Assembly (NCBI GenBank): GCA_041398605.1
Contig: JAWKUK010000021.1
Location: forward strand, 62,001 to 126,000
DNA length: 64,000 bases
Direction of reading: 5' to 3'
Source of the DNA: JAWKUK01 sp041398605
GTDB lineage: Bacteria > Planctomycetota > UBA1135 > GCA-002686595
Part shown: positions 8,192 through 17,319 of the stretch, in pieces
Position numbering within the stretch: the stretch's first letter is position 1
How the letters are laid out: every line of letters begins with the position of its first letter
Notes under the pieces: generated by a model
What the model saw: only the letters and a program-made list of their open reading frames with translations
Database searches by the model: none
What the model was told of the DNA's origin: nothing
Made by a program: the position numbers and the translations under genes

Positions 8192-9958
8192 ATGTTCGTT
8201 CGCACACCACAGATTCCCTCCGCCGCAGCGCAACGCGGACGCGGCCTCGGCGGCCTCCTCGTGGCGGTCGCCATCCTTGGCGCGGTCGCCTTCTTCGGGC
8301 TGAGGCGCTCCCTCGAGCCCAAGGCGCCTGAGCTCACGTTGAGCGAGCGCTACGAGGCCGACGCGCGCCTCGTGCCGATTCTGTTCCCGTGCGGTGAAGG
8401 GCGCCCCTTCACAGGCGACACGTCCGCGATGATCGACGTCCTGGTGTCGAAGCTCGACGCCGGCGCGCAGCTCGAGCCGCTGCGGCGCGCGAAACAGGAG
8501 CTCGCGCGGCTCGGACCGGAGGTGGAGCGGCCCCTCCGGCGCTTGTTCGACGACGCCTCGCGCGACATGTGGCGCGTGCCTGTCGTCATGAACGTGCTCG
8601 AAGTCTGCGCCTTGGCGGAGCAGCCGTGGGGGCTCGACATCGGGCTCACTGGGATCGTCTCCGCGCGTGAAGACGTGCGCGCGAAGGCGAGCTACGTGCT
8701 GCGCAAACACGGCCGTCCGGAGGACTACCCGGCGCTGCGCGATGCTCTGTGGGCCTCGGGCGCGCCCGAGACAGCGAGCAAGTTCGCGCTCGCGATGAAG
8801 GCCTGCGACCCGGGGCTCTTCCACTATGAGGTCGCCGACTTCATCGACCGCACGCGGTCTGAGCCGAACGGCCTCTCGCTCTCAACCTTGACGGATACGT
8901 TGACTGTGGAGTGCGTCGACGCGGTCGACCCCATCGTCATCGACAAGCTCTATGAGCGCTCGGTCGGCCTGGCGCCGCGGCACCGCGCGTACATGATCGC
9001 GCCAGCCGCCGCTTCGGCCGAGTCGAAGCACTCGGCCGCCGCCCTCGAAGAGCTGCGCGCGATGGTCCGCGACCCGCTGGTCGGACCGCGCCAGAACGCC
9101 AGCACCGCGCTGATGCGCGCCGGGCTCGCGCAAGAGGTGCTGCCCGTGCTCGAGCTCGACGCCGACGCGCGGCTGCGCGCGGTGGCGGCGACGCTCGTCG
9201 CCAACGCAATCGTGGACGGGACGCTCGACCGCGAGCTCGGCGTTGTGGCGCTGCGGCGCGGCCTGAACGACGCGGATCCGTCGGTCCAGGTCGAGTGCCT
9301 GGCCGGCCTCTTGCGGCTCGGGGACGACGTCGCTTGGGTCGAAGCCGTGCGGCGCCTCGAGGGCTCGATCGGGGACCGTGACATCGCCGTCCGCACGCTG
9401 CGCCCCGCCTGGGATCGGCTCCCCGCGGGGGCCCCCGAACAAGCGCGCGCGCGCCTCGCGCAGCTCTGGACCCGCCGCTCGGGCGAGGGCGCCCCGAGCG
9501 ACGAGCTGATGAGTGTCATCTCGGCCCTCGGCGCGGTCCCGGGGCGCGCGACCGCAGAGTTCCTGCTGCCGATCGCCGAGCAGCTCGCCGGGACGACCGT
9601 GCGGGGCATCGACGGGCACCTCTGGGTGCTGGGGCAGATCTACAACGCGGGCCCCGAGGCGCGCGCGGTATTGCGCGAGCGCTTGGCCGGTGAGACCGAG
9701 CCCTTCCGGCGCCTCGACCTGATCTTCTACATCTGGCAGGACGAAGACCCGGCCGCGATCGAGGTCCTGCTCGAGGCGTTCACGGACGCGACCCGCAGCC
9801 CCTACGAGCGCCTCTACGTCGCGGAGCGCCTCCTGAACATGCGGGCCACGACGCGCATCGCCCCGATCCTCAAGTCGGTGTACTGGGAGTCGACCGACCC
9901 GATCCTGCGCCCGGGCCTGCAGTGCCTCCTCTGGATCTGGTACGGCGTCTCGACCTGA
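8192..9958 (+). CDS. membrane-anchored HEAT-repeat protein
   Basis: 588 residues. One membrane segment near residues 21-39 (GLLVAVAILGAVAFFGLRRS) has no clear cleavage site, so it is probably an anchor with the rest outside the cytoplasm. The remainder is a string of alpha-helical pairs of HEAT type, for example VRAKASYVLRKHGRPEDYPA and DASVQVECLAGLLRLGDD-like units. HEAT arrays are protein-binding scaffolds. It lies 6 bp after the TolC-family gene, suggesting co-transcription and possibly assembly with the outer membrane channel; that link is inference. Confidence 0.75.
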   Translation: MFVRTPQIPSAAAQRGRGLGGLLVAVAILGAVAFFGLRRSLEPKAPELTLSERYEADARLVPILFPCGEGRPFTGDTSAMIDVLVSKLDAGAQLEPLRRAKQELARLGPEVERPLRRLFDDASRDMWRVPVVMNVLEVCALAEQPWGLDIGLTGIVSAREDVRAKASYVLRKHGRPEDYPALRDALWASGAPETASKFALAMKACDPGLFHYEVADFIDRTRSEPNGLSLSTLTDTLTVECVDAVDPIVIDKLYERSVGLAPRHRAYMIAPAAASAESKHSAAALEELRAMVRDPLVGPRQNASTALMRAGLAQEVLPVLELDADARLRAVAATLVANAIVDGTLDRELGVVALRRGLNDADPSVQVECLAGLLRLGDDVAWVEAVRRLEGSIGDRDIAVRTLRPAWDRLPAGAPEQARARLAQLWTRRSGEGAPSDELMSVISALGAVPGRATAEFLLPIAEQLAGTTVRGIDGHLWVLGQIYNAGPEARAVLRERLAGETEPFRRLDLIFYIWQDEDPAAIEVLLEAFTDATRSPYERLYVAERLLNMRATTRIAPILKSVYWESTDPILRPGLQCLLWIWYGVST

Positions 9959-9983
9959 CCTGCCGCGCGCGACCAGGGGGGAG

Positions 9984-10526
9984 CTACTCTGGCTCACCCG
10001 ACTGCGCGACGCGCCAGCCGTCGCGCAGGTCGACCCGCGCCAGCGGCCGCGCTGCGCCCGTCCACCGGCCGCTGTTGGGGTGCCTATAGGTGCGCCCGTC
10101 ATCCGTGACGATCCACGCGTCGCGCCCCGTGCGGCCATAGTCGACGGGCCAGGCCGCGAGCGCGGATGCACCGTCCTCGAGGGTCACCTCATCGATCAGA
10201 TAGCCGTGGTAGCGCATCCGTCCGTCGGTCCCGGCCGGGCGCGCGTCGCGCATCCGGTGCCGCAGCGACACTTCGTCCGCCAGGAGCGCCGCGACATGCC
10301 GGTGGCCGCGCTCTTGCGCGACCTCGCCCACGAGCAGCAGCGACTCGCGCGCGCCCGCCGTGTTGTCCTGGATCACTTGCGCACGAAACCGCGGCATCGA
10401 GACCACGAAGACGACGAGCCCCAAGCCCAACAGGAGATAGGTCGCCGGGATGGGCGGGCGCTCCGGTCGCGCAGCCGTCTGCGCGCGGGACTTGGCCTTT
10501 GCAGGCGGGCGTTTCTTCGATGACAT
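9984..10526 (-). CDS. DUF2950-like protein with N-terminal membrane segment
   Basis: 180 residues from the ATG at 10526. A basic N-terminus (SSKKRPPAKAKSR) precedes a membrane helix near residues 27-44 (ATYLLLGLGLVVFVVSM). The rest has LLADEVSLRHRM and YHGYLIDEV, then AAWPVDYGRTGRDAWIVTDD. This resembles the DUF2950 family (YHGY...AWPAEYG.SG...IV..DG), whose pilin-like layout suggests an exported protein. The frame extends upstream to 10679, but that part overlaps cca and looks non-coding. Convergent with the HEAT gene, 25 bp away. Function unknown; the DUF2950 link is by eye. Confidence 0.65.
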   Translation of the reverse strand: MSSKKRPPAKAKSRAQTAARPERPPIPATYLLLGLGLVVFVVSMPRFRAQVIQDNTAGARESLLLVGEVAQERGHRHVAALLADEVSLRHRMRDARPAGTDGRMRYHGYLIDEVTLEDGASALAAWPVDYGRTGRDAWIVTDDGRTYRHPNSGRWTGAARPLARVDLRDGWRVAQSGEPE

Positions 10527-10646
10527 GGCGGACCCTCGGGCGCACGCGCGGGCTCCTGCCATCGCCGCGCGGTCTGAGTGTGCCAATCGAGGGCGGGGCG
10601 TTTCAACGCTCGATGCCCGATGCCGCGCGGGCGCTATGTTGTTGCG

Positions 10647-11975
10647 ATGCAGACACCGCGGGTGGACGACTTGCCGCAAGACCTACGTGACGCGACGCGC
10701 GCGGTCGCGACACGGCTCGGGCAAGCTGGGCATCGCGCATGGCTCGTCGGCGGCGCGGTCCGTGACCTCGCGCTGGGGCGGCCCGTGCACGACGCGGACC
10801 TCGTCTCCGACGCGCTCCCGCACGAGGTCGAAGCGCTCTTTCCGCGCACCGTGCCCGTCGGCGCTGCGTTCGGGATCGTGATCGTCGTGCACGGGACGCT
10901 CGAAGTCGAGGTCGCGACCTTCCGCGAAGAGCGCGGCTACAGCGACGGCCGACACCCGGACGAGGTCCTGTTCAGCAAGGACGCGGCGGTCGACGCCGCG
11001 CGGCGCGACTTCACGTGCAACGCGCTCTACCTCGACCCCTTGGACGGGACGCTCTTCGATCCGCTCGGCGGGCTCGCCGACCTGGCCGCGGGGCGCCTCG
11101 CTGCAGTGGGGGACGCACGGCAACGGTTCCTCGAGGACGGGCTGCGCCTCATGCGGATGGCGCGCTTCCAAGCGGCGCTGGGGCTCGAGCCGGCGCCAGG
11201 CTTGCACGACGCCGCGCGCGCGGCGCTCTCGGCCCTCGTGGGGGTCAGCCCCGAGCGTGTCCTCGATGAGCTCGGCAAGGTGCTGAAAGGGCCGCGCGCG
11301 GGCGCCGCGATCCGCGTCTTGGATGCGTGCGGGATCGCAGATGCCGTCATCCCGGGCTACAGCGCCGCCGACGCCCCATGGCGCGCGTCGCGCCTGCGGG
11401 TGCTCGACGGGCACGGCGCTGTGCCCGGTATCGACGGCGGCCTGACCGTGGGCCTCACTGCTTTGCTTCAAGGCCCGGAGGCCGGCCGATGCGCGGGCAC
11501 CACCGGCGAGGGGGACACCGCAGGCGAGGACGCTGCGCTCGGGCTGCTCCAGGCGCGCTGCGCGGCGCTGCGTCCGTCCCGGGCGACCTTGAACGGAGCG
11601 CTCGAGGTCGCGCGCCTCGCCGCGGCCATGGCCGCGCTCGCGGCGCCGGACGCGAGGCGGGCGACGCGCCTGCGCGCGCTCCGCTCGCCGTGGTTCGAGG
11701 CGGCCCTCGATCTCGCGTGGCGTCGGGCCGCCGCCAGCCCAGACGCAGCCGCCCGCGCGCGGCTGCCCGCCCTCGCCACCCTGCGGACCTGGTGCGCCGA
11801 CGCCGGGGACCCGTGCCCCGCGCCGCTCTTGACCGCCGCGGACCTCATCGCGGCCGGCCTCCAGCCGGGCCCCAGGTTCGGCGCGCTGTTGAACGCGGCC
11901 GAGGACCTACAGCTCGACGGTGACCTGCGCGATCGCGGCGCGGCCCTCGAGTGGCTGAGGGCCCAACCCGAGTGA
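10647..11975 (+). CDS. cca: CCA tRNA nucleotidyltransferase / poly(A) polymerase family protein
   Basis: 442 residues from the ATG at 10647. The class II nucleotidyltransferase head is clear: LVGGAVRDLALGR and then DADLVSD supply the GG and the two catalytic aspartates. ARRDFTCNALYLD and EDGLRLMRMARF follow as in CCA-adding enzymes and bacterial poly(A) polymerases. The C-terminal half is Ala-rich and divergent, with no HD-domain signature seen. The likely role is adding or repairing the 3' CCA of tRNAs. Both tRNAs in this window already encode CCA, so repair or poly(A) activity are alternatives. Divergent from the DUF2950-like gene. Confidence 0.8.
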   Translation: MQTPRVDDLPQDLRDATRAVATRLGQAGHRAWLVGGAVRDLALGRPVHDADLVSDALPHEVEALFPRTVPVGAAFGIVIVVHGTLEVEVATFREERGYSDGRHPDEVLFSKDAAVDAARRDFTCNALYLDPLDGTLFDPLGGLADLAAGRLAAVGDARQRFLEDGLRLMRMARFQAALGLEPAPGLHDAARAALSALVGVSPERVLDELGKVLKGPRAGAAIRVLDACGIADAVIPGYSAADAPWRASRLRVLDGHGAVPGIDGGLTVGLTALLQGPEAGRCAGTTGEGDTAGEDAALGLLQARCAALRPSRATLNGALEVARLAAAMAALAAPDARRATRLRALRSPWFEAALDLAWRRAAASPDAAARARLPALATLRTWCADAGDPCPAPLLTAADLIAAGLQPGPRFGALLNAAEDLQLDGDLRDRGAALEWLRAQPE

Positions 11976-11993
11976 GCGCGGCGCGCGTTGAGC

Positions 11994-12941
11994 TCAAGTC
12001 GGCGGGAACAGGTGGCGCAGGGCCTTCGCCAAGGGATATCCCAAGAGGCACGCCGCAAACGCGACCGCGCCGAGCGGGCCGACCGCCGCGAATGGCAGCG
12101 CGATCGCCGCTTGCAAGAGGAGCAGCGCGCGCAGGTAGACCCCCGTCGCGGAGCCCGCGTCACGCCGCGTCCAATTGCGGTGGGCATACATCGGCACGAC
12201 CACACGCGCGGCGAACCACAGGGCGCCGAGGAACGATATTCCGATGCCGACCAGGAACGGCGTGCTGCGCGCCAGGCCCTCGGGCCACGCGATGAACGTC
12301 CCTGCGACGGCCATCTGGAAGCCGACCATGATGCGCGAGAGCGCGCGCTGGGGCCGCAGCCCGAGCGGCAGCTGGTCCTCCCCGTCTTCCAGGCGCCCGA
12401 GGGACGACACGCCGAAGATGTAAGTGCCGTAGAGCAGCGCGATCCAGAGCACGCCGGCGTCTGCCGCGACGGGCGCAGCGCCAAGCGCGTGCGCGACGAT
12501 CGTCCCCGCGGCGAGGTTCCCGCCGCGGCATGCGCCGAGCAGCAAGGGCCCAAGGTAAGGCCCACGCCCGAAGAGGTCATAGGCGGCCGCGAGCGCCGCC
12601 ACACCCGCCATCCAAGTGCCGACCGCAGGCGCGATCGCAGCAGCGAGCGCGACGCCACCGAGCATGCAAGTGAGCGCGACCGCGAACGCCGCCCGCGGCG
12701 TGATCTCGCCGCGCGGCAGCGGCCGCGGGCGCCCTTCCCGCGCGTCTGCCTCGCGATCCGCCCAATCGTTCAGCGCCATCGCGCCGTGATAGACGCCGAG
12801 GCTCGCGAAGACGAGCAAGAACGCCTTGGGCGCAGGCCAAGCGCCGACGTACGCGATCGCGAGCCCGACCAGCGCGTCCCCGATCGCTGTCGCGGCCAGG
12901 GAGACGCGCACCAAGCGGCCCAGCGTCAGGAGCGTAGGCAT
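11994..12941 (-). CDS. UbiA-family prenyltransferase (EboC-like)
   Basis: 315 residues with about eight membrane helices. The segment ALNDWADREADAREGRPRPL (residues about 58-77) is the first Asp-rich motif of UbiA prenyltransferases (NDxxDxxxD...RP). The second motif is only partly recognisable around SSLGRLEDGED. UbiA enzymes attach polyprenyl chains to an acceptor in the membrane. The gene follows rseP and dxr on the same strand, so it is linked to isoprenoid supply. The ATG at 12941 is used. A GTG at 12953 would overlap the rseP stop as GTGA and is a good alternative. Acceptor unknown. Confidence 0.75.
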   Translation of the reverse strand: MPTLLTLGRLVRVSLAATAIGDALVGLAIAYVGAWPAPKAFLLVFASLGVYHGAMALNDWADREADAREGRPRPLPRGEITPRAAFAVALTCMLGGVALAAAIAPAVGTWMAGVAALAAAYDLFGRGPYLGPLLLGACRGGNLAAGTIVAHALGAAPVAADAGVLWIALLYGTYIFGVSSLGRLEDGEDQLPLGLRPQRALSRIMVGFQMAVAGTFIAWPEGLARSTPFLVGIGISFLGALWFAARVVVPMYAHRNWTRRDAGSATGVYLRALLLLQAAIALPFAAVGPLGAVAFAACLLGYPLAKALRHLFPPT

Positions 12942-12949
12942 ACCCCCGC

Positions 12950-14806
12950 TCACGTCGTGAGGAACCAGCGAACGACGTCCTGGTAGGTCACGTAGATCAT
13001 GAGCGACAGCAGCAGCACGAGGCCGACCACCTGGCTGTAACCGAGCGTCCGCTCCGAGACCGGCGTCCCTTTGACGCCCTCGACGAGCAGGAACATCAGG
13101 TGCCCGCCGTCGAGGATCGGGATCGGGAGGAGGTTCAAGATCGCGAGGTTCAAGCTGATGAAGGCGAGCAGGAAGAAGAGCTGCGTCATGCCTTGGCTCG
13201 CGGAATGGAACGAGAGCACGCTGATGGTGATGATCCCGCCGAGGTTCTTCGTGCTGACCTCGTCCGTGAAGAGCATCTTCTGCAGCGTACGCCAAGTGTT
13301 CGCGAGCAGGCGCCACGACGCCAGCGCGCCGACACGGAGCGCTTCAGGCACGCTGTCGGCGCGCTGCACGCCCATGTAGGTCGCGAGGGCGATGCCGTAG
13401 TCGGTCTCGATCGCCGGCGCCGGCGTGACTTCGATCGCGAGCGTCGCGACCTGTTCCCCGCCATCGGCCGCCGCGACCGCGCGCCAGACCTCGAGCACCG
13501 CGGACCGGTCCTCGCGGGTCGCGACCTGAATCGCGTCATAGACCTCTTTCCAAGTCGTGGTCATGTGACCATCGACGGACATCACCCGATCCCCATCGAG
13601 GACGCCGGCCAGGGCGGCAGCGCGCCCAGGCTGGATCGTGATCGTCGATGAGTCGAGGTCGGTGTCCAAGAAGAGGTCGGCGTCGAGCGCCACCTTCTCT
13701 GCCGCAGAGAGGCCGGGCGACGGGAGCGTGACGACGCCCCCCTCACGCTCGACCACGATCTCGAACGGGCCATCGACGGCGAGCAGCGCCGGCAGGAAGT
13801 CGCTGCTCCAGTAGATGCGACGGCCAGCCACCGAACGAATGCGGTCGCCAGCCTCGAACTGAGGCCGCTCAGGGCTGTCGGCTGGCGCGCTGCGAACGTC
13901 GCGGACGACGTTTTGCATCGGCATCACCCCGAAGAGGCGCCGCTTCAAGTTGCGCTTCTCTGCCGGGGTGATGCTGACCTCGCGCACGACGTCGTCCGGG
14001 CCAGCGACACGGATCGTGACCGGGCCGCCGCGCTCGAGGCCGCGCTGGAACTGCTGCAGCGGCGACAACGCGTCGGGCTGCCCGACGACTCCGAGCAAGC
14101 GGTCGTCGTTGGTGAGGCCAGCGACGGCGCCCGGGGTCTCTGGCGTCACGACGAGCTTCGCGTCCGGCGAGACCGCGTTGGTGACGCCGAGCTTGCGCGT
14201 GCCCGTGTCCTCGTCGAACTCCGTCTCGACGGCGACACGCACGCGCTCGCTGGTCCCAGGCAGGACCAGGTCGAGCTCGACGGGCTTCTTGCCGCTGAGC
14301 GCGATCTCCATGGCGAGCCCCATGAAGTCGAACGGGTCGTGCCCGTTGACCGCTTCGACGCGCGCGCCCGCTTCGAGCCGCGCGTGCCACGCAGGCGACC
14401 CCTTGGTCGATTCCCCGAGCACCGGCTCGACCCCGGGGAGCCCGACGAGCAGCACGATCGGCATGACGACGAGCGCGAACAGCACGTTCATCACGACGCC
14501 GCCGGAGTAGTAGACGAAGCGATGGAAGACGCTCATCGAGCCGAGCTCGCCCGGCTGCGCTGTGCGGCCAGCTTCGGGGTATTCGCCCGCGAGCTTGACG
14601 TAGCCTCCGATCGGCAGCGCCGCGACCTGGAAGAGCGTGCCCCGGCTCTGCCAGCCAAAGAGCTTCGGGCCCATGCCGATCGAGAACACCTCGACCTTGG
14701 CGCCTGCCCAGCGCGCGGCGAGGTAGTGCCCTAACTCGTGGACAAAAATGACGAGGCCGACGCCGAAGACGACGAGGATGCCATGGAGAAGGTCTGCGGC
14801 GCTCAT
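12950..14806 (-). CDS. rseP: RseP-type site-2 zinc metalloprotease with multiple PDZ-like segments
   Basis: 618 residues. HELGH at residues 23-27 in the first membrane helix is the zinc site, and LDGGH at 565-569 supplies the third ligand, as in RseP/S2P intramembrane proteases. These enzymes cut membrane anti-sigma factors and signal peptides. Between the catalytic segments are about 400 residues with four PDZ-like signatures: AGARVEAVNG, NDDRLLGVVG, AGDRIRSVAG and DGDRVMSVDG. E. coli RseP has two PDZ domains and about 450 residues, so this one is enlarged. The ATG overlaps the dxr stop (ATGA at 14803-14806). Dxr-rseP adjacency is common in bacteria. Confidence 0.92.
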   Translation of the reverse strand: MSAADLLHGILVVFGVGLVIFVHELGHYLAARWAGAKVEVFSIGMGPKLFGWQSRGTLFQVAALPIGGYVKLAGEYPEAGRTAQPGELGSMSVFHRFVYYSGGVVMNVLFALVVMPIVLLVGLPGVEPVLGESTKGSPAWHARLEAGARVEAVNGHDPFDFMGLAMEIALSGKKPVELDLVLPGTSERVRVAVETEFDEDTGTRKLGVTNAVSPDAKLVVTPETPGAVAGLTNDDRLLGVVGQPDALSPLQQFQRGLERGGPVTIRVAGPDDVVREVSITPAEKRNLKRRLFGVMPMQNVVRDVRSAPADSPERPQFEAGDRIRSVAGRRIYWSSDFLPALLAVDGPFEIVVEREGGVVTLPSPGLSAAEKVALDADLFLDTDLDSSTITIQPGRAAALAGVLDGDRVMSVDGHMTTTWKEVYDAIQVATREDRSAVLEVWRAVAAADGGEQVATLAIEVTPAPAIETDYGIALATYMGVQRADSVPEALRVGALASWRLLANTWRTLQKMLFTDEVSTKNLGGIITISVLSFHSASQGMTQLFFLLAFISLNLAILNLLPIPILDGGHLMFLLVEGVKGTPVSERTLGYSQVVGLVLLLSLMIYVTYQDVVRWFLTT

Positions 14807-16002
14807 CGCGGATGATGGGTTCGGGCGTGGGGGGGCTCGGCGAGGTCGAGCGTACGCCGCTCGACCTCCGTTCGCGCAACGGCGCGGGCATGGGCATCGG
14901 CCTCGAGCAAGGCCTCGAACGAATGATCGCTGCCCCGGCGACCGTCGAGCACGGCTCGGTTGACCTCGGCGATCTCCGCCAGACCGATGCGACGCGCCAA
15001 GAACGCTTCGACGGCGATCTCGTCGGCGGCGTTCAGGACCGCGCCCGCGTCGGAGCCCTCTGTCACGCAGCGGAAGCCCAGCCCGAGGGCCGGGAAGCGC
15101 GCGAGATCGGGCGCCTCGAAGTCGAGCCGCCGGAAGAGCGCCAGGTCGAAGCCGACGAGGGACGCCGGCGCGCGATCGGGGTGGTGGAGCGCGTAGTGAA
15201 TCGGGCCGCGCATGTCCGGCGGCCCGAGCTGCGCGATGACCGACCCGTCGACAAACTCGACCAGCGAGTGCACGAGGGACTGGGGGTGGACGACGACCTC
15301 GATCCGATCCGCGCCGAGCCCGAACAGGTGGTGCAGCTCGATCACCTCGAGCGCCTTGTTCATCAGCGTCGCAGAGCCGATCGTCACACGCGGCCCCATC
15401 GCCCAGTTCGGGTGGGCGAGCGCGCCCTCGGGCGTCGCAGCGGCGATCTCCGCGGCCGTCGAGGTGCGGAACGGCCCGCCGCTCGCCGTCAAGAGGACCT
15501 TCCGGACACGGCCGAGGTCTTCGCCGCGCAGGCATTGAAAGATCGCCGAGTGCTCGGAGTCGACGGGCACGATCGCGCCCCCGTGCTCCCGCGCGAGCGC
15601 CATCAAGAGGGCGCCCGCGATGACGAGGGACTCCTTGTTGGCGAGCGCGAGCACCAGGCCGCGCCGCAAGACCTCGACGGAGACCTCCAGGCCGGCCGCG
15701 CCGACGATGCCGTGCACCGCGACGTCGTACTCAGCGATCCGCGCCAGCTCGCGGGCGGCGCCGCCGCCCTCCAACAGGGTCGTGCCGGGGCTCAGTCGCG
15801 GCCGGAGCGCAGCCGCCGCCTCAGGGTCCGCGACCGCGACGAACTGCGGGCGAAACTCCTCGACCTGACGCAAGAGCGGCTCCCACGAGCGCTGGGCCGC
15901 GAGCCCGACCACGGACAGCCCAGACCCAGCCTCACGCGCTAAGGCGAGGGTCTGAGTCCCGATGGAGCCGGTCGAGCCGAGGACGAGGATGCGGCGGGGC
16001 AC
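14803..16002 (-). CDS. dxr: 1-deoxy-D-xylulose-5-phosphate reductoisomerase
   Basis: 399 residues. Dxr converts DXP to MEP with NADPH, the committed step of isoprenoid synthesis. Visible motifs are LGSTGSIGTQTL (NADPH loop at the N-terminus), ALANKESLVIAG, PVDSEHSAIFQCL (metal-binding D and E), LTASGGPFR (substrate loop) and HPNWAMGPRVTIGSATLMNK. All active-site elements appear intact. It is the first gene of the dxr-rseP-ubiA-family operon and is divergent from purM, with a 255-bp gap that must carry both promoters. Confidence 0.95.
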   Translation of the reverse strand: MPRRILVLGSTGSIGTQTLALAREAGSGLSVVGLAAQRSWEPLLRQVEEFRPQFVAVADPEAAAALRPRLSPGTTLLEGGGAARELARIAEYDVAVHGIVGAAGLEVSVEVLRRGLVLALANKESLVIAGALLMALAREHGGAIVPVDSEHSAIFQCLRGEDLGRVRKVLLTASGGPFRTSTAAEIAAATPEGALAHPNWAMGPRVTIGSATLMNKALEVIELHHLFGLGADRIEVVVHPQSLVHSLVEFVDGSVIAQLGPPDMRGPIHYALHHPDRAPASLVGFDLALFRRLDFEAPDLARFPALGLGFRCVTEGSDAGAVLNAADEIAVEAFLARRIGLAEIAEVNRAVLDGRRGSDHSFEALLEADAHARAVARTEVERRTLDLAEPPHARTHHPR

Positions 16003-16020
16003 TAGGAACGGGGCACTAGA

Positions 16021-16062
16021 AAGGAAGCCCGAGGAAGGAAACCCGAGGAAGGAAACCCTGCT
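16021..16062. repeat. 14-bp tandem repeat in the dxr-purM intergenic region
   Basis: Three 14-bp units of type aaggaaacccgagg lie head to tail at 16021-16034, 16035-16048 and 16049-16062, the last degenerate. They sit between the divergent dxr and purM genes, just upstream of dxr. A role in transcription control is possible but not shown. Confidence 0.7.
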
Positions 16063-16257
16063 GAGGGATGTGAACGAGGGTCAAGCCAGCGCCCGCTCGG
16101 TGACCGCACCCTACTCGTATCGGACACCCTGGGGCGCCGCCGAAGGGGCGAAGCGGAGTTCACGGGGTGGATTCTGCCGAGCGAGGCGAGGCGAGTGTCG
16201 CGCGAGGTAGGGAATGGAGTGGAGTTTACGGGGCGACGCGGCCCCGATCGAGCGGCT

Positions 16258-17319
16258 ATGCTCCGTCCCGTGACCGAGACCAAGCCGCTCACGTATCGGG
16301 ACGCCGGGGTGGACATCTCCGCCCAGGACGAGGCCCTTTCCCGCGCCAAACAGGCGATCCGCGCGTCCTTCACCCCCGGTGTCATGGCCGACGTGGGGCT
16401 GTTCGGGGGGCTCTTCGACCCCGACCGTGTCGGGCTCGGGGACCAGATCCTCGTGGCCAGCGCGGACGGCGTGGGCACGAAGATCGACGTCGCTGCGCGC
16501 GCCAAGCGTTACGACTCCGTCGGCCGCGACCTCGTAAACCACTGCGTCAACGACATCTTGGTCCAGGGAGCGCGCCCGATGTTCTTCATGGATTACGTCG
16601 GCACGGGCAAGCTCGAGCCTGGCGTCGTCGCCGCGCTCATCACGGGCTGCGCCGAGGCCTGTCGCGAGAACGGCATGGCGCTGCTCGGCGGCGAGACCGC
16701 GGAGATGCCGGGCCTCTATCAGCCGGGTGACTTCGACCTCGTCGGCTTCATCGTCGGCGCCGTGCGCCGTGACCGCGTGCTCGACGGGAGGCGCGTCCAA
16801 CCGGGCCAAACGCTGCTCGGGCTGCGCTCCAGCGGCCTGCACACGAACGGCTATTCGCTGGCGCGCAAGGTCATCTTCGAGCGCCTCGGCCTCGGCCTCG
16901 AGGACACCCCGCCGGAGCTCGGTGGTCAACGGGTCGTCGACGCGCTGCTCGCGGTGCATCGCTCGTATCTCGGGCTCCTGTGGCCGCTGCTCGAAGGGGG
17001 TCACCTCGAGGCGCTCGCGCACATCACCGGCGGCGGGCTCGTCGACAACGTGCCGCGCGTGCTCGGCGCCACGGACGCCGTGATCGATCGCACCGCGTGG
17101 CAGCGCCCCGGCTTGTTCGAGCTGCTCGTCGGGCGCGGCGGCGTCGACGCTGAAGACTGTTGGCAGGCGTTCAACATGGGCATCGGCATGGTGCTGTTCG
17201 TTGATGCGTCACACCTCACGGCCGTCCGGACGCACCTCGAGGCGCAAGGCGAGGATGTCGTCGAGCTGGGCGTGACGCGGGCGGCGAGCGGCGAGAAGGG
17301 CCGCGTGGTCTGGTCGTGA
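16258..17319 (+). CDS. purM: phosphoribosylformylglycinamidine cyclo-ligase (AIR synthetase)
   Basis: 353 residues from the ATG at 16258. PurM closes FGAM to aminoimidazole ribotide with ATP in purine synthesis. The core is intact: LTYRDAGVDI at the N-terminus, ASADGVGTKI, HCVNDILVQGARPMFFMDYV, GGETAEMPGLY, GLHTNGYSLARKV, and the ITGGGLVDNVPR and FNMGIGMV blocks. A GTG at 16270 is an alternative start that would begin TETKPLTYRD. The stop overlaps the GTG of the next gene by 4 bp. No other pur gene is near. Confidence 0.95.
   Translation: MLRPVTETKPLTYRDAGVDISAQDEALSRAKQAIRASFTPGVMADVGLFGGLFDPDRVGLGDQILVASADGVGTKIDVAARAKRYDSVGRDLVNHCVNDILVQGARPMFFMDYVGTGKLEPGVVAALITGCAEACRENGMALLGGETAEMPGLYQPGDFDLVGFIVGAVRRDRVLDGRRVQPGQTLLGLRSSGLHTNGYSLARKVIFERLGLGLEDTPPELGGQRVVDALLAVHRSYLGLLWPLLEGGHLEALAHITGGGLVDNVPRVLGATDAVIDRTAWQRPGLFELLVGRGGVDAEDCWQAFNMGIGMVLFVDASHLTAVRTHLEAQGEDVVELGVTRAASGEKGRVVWS

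Noticed and set aside
4730..8824. Very long open minus-strand frame (over 1,300 codons) opposite the sigma, membrane partner and TolC genes
   Set aside because: It is antisense to well-supported genes, its translation is Arg/Glu/Val-rich with no motif, and long antisense frames are expected at this G+C content.
16111..17022. Minus-strand frame opposite purM
   Set aside because: Shadow of purM; no motif.
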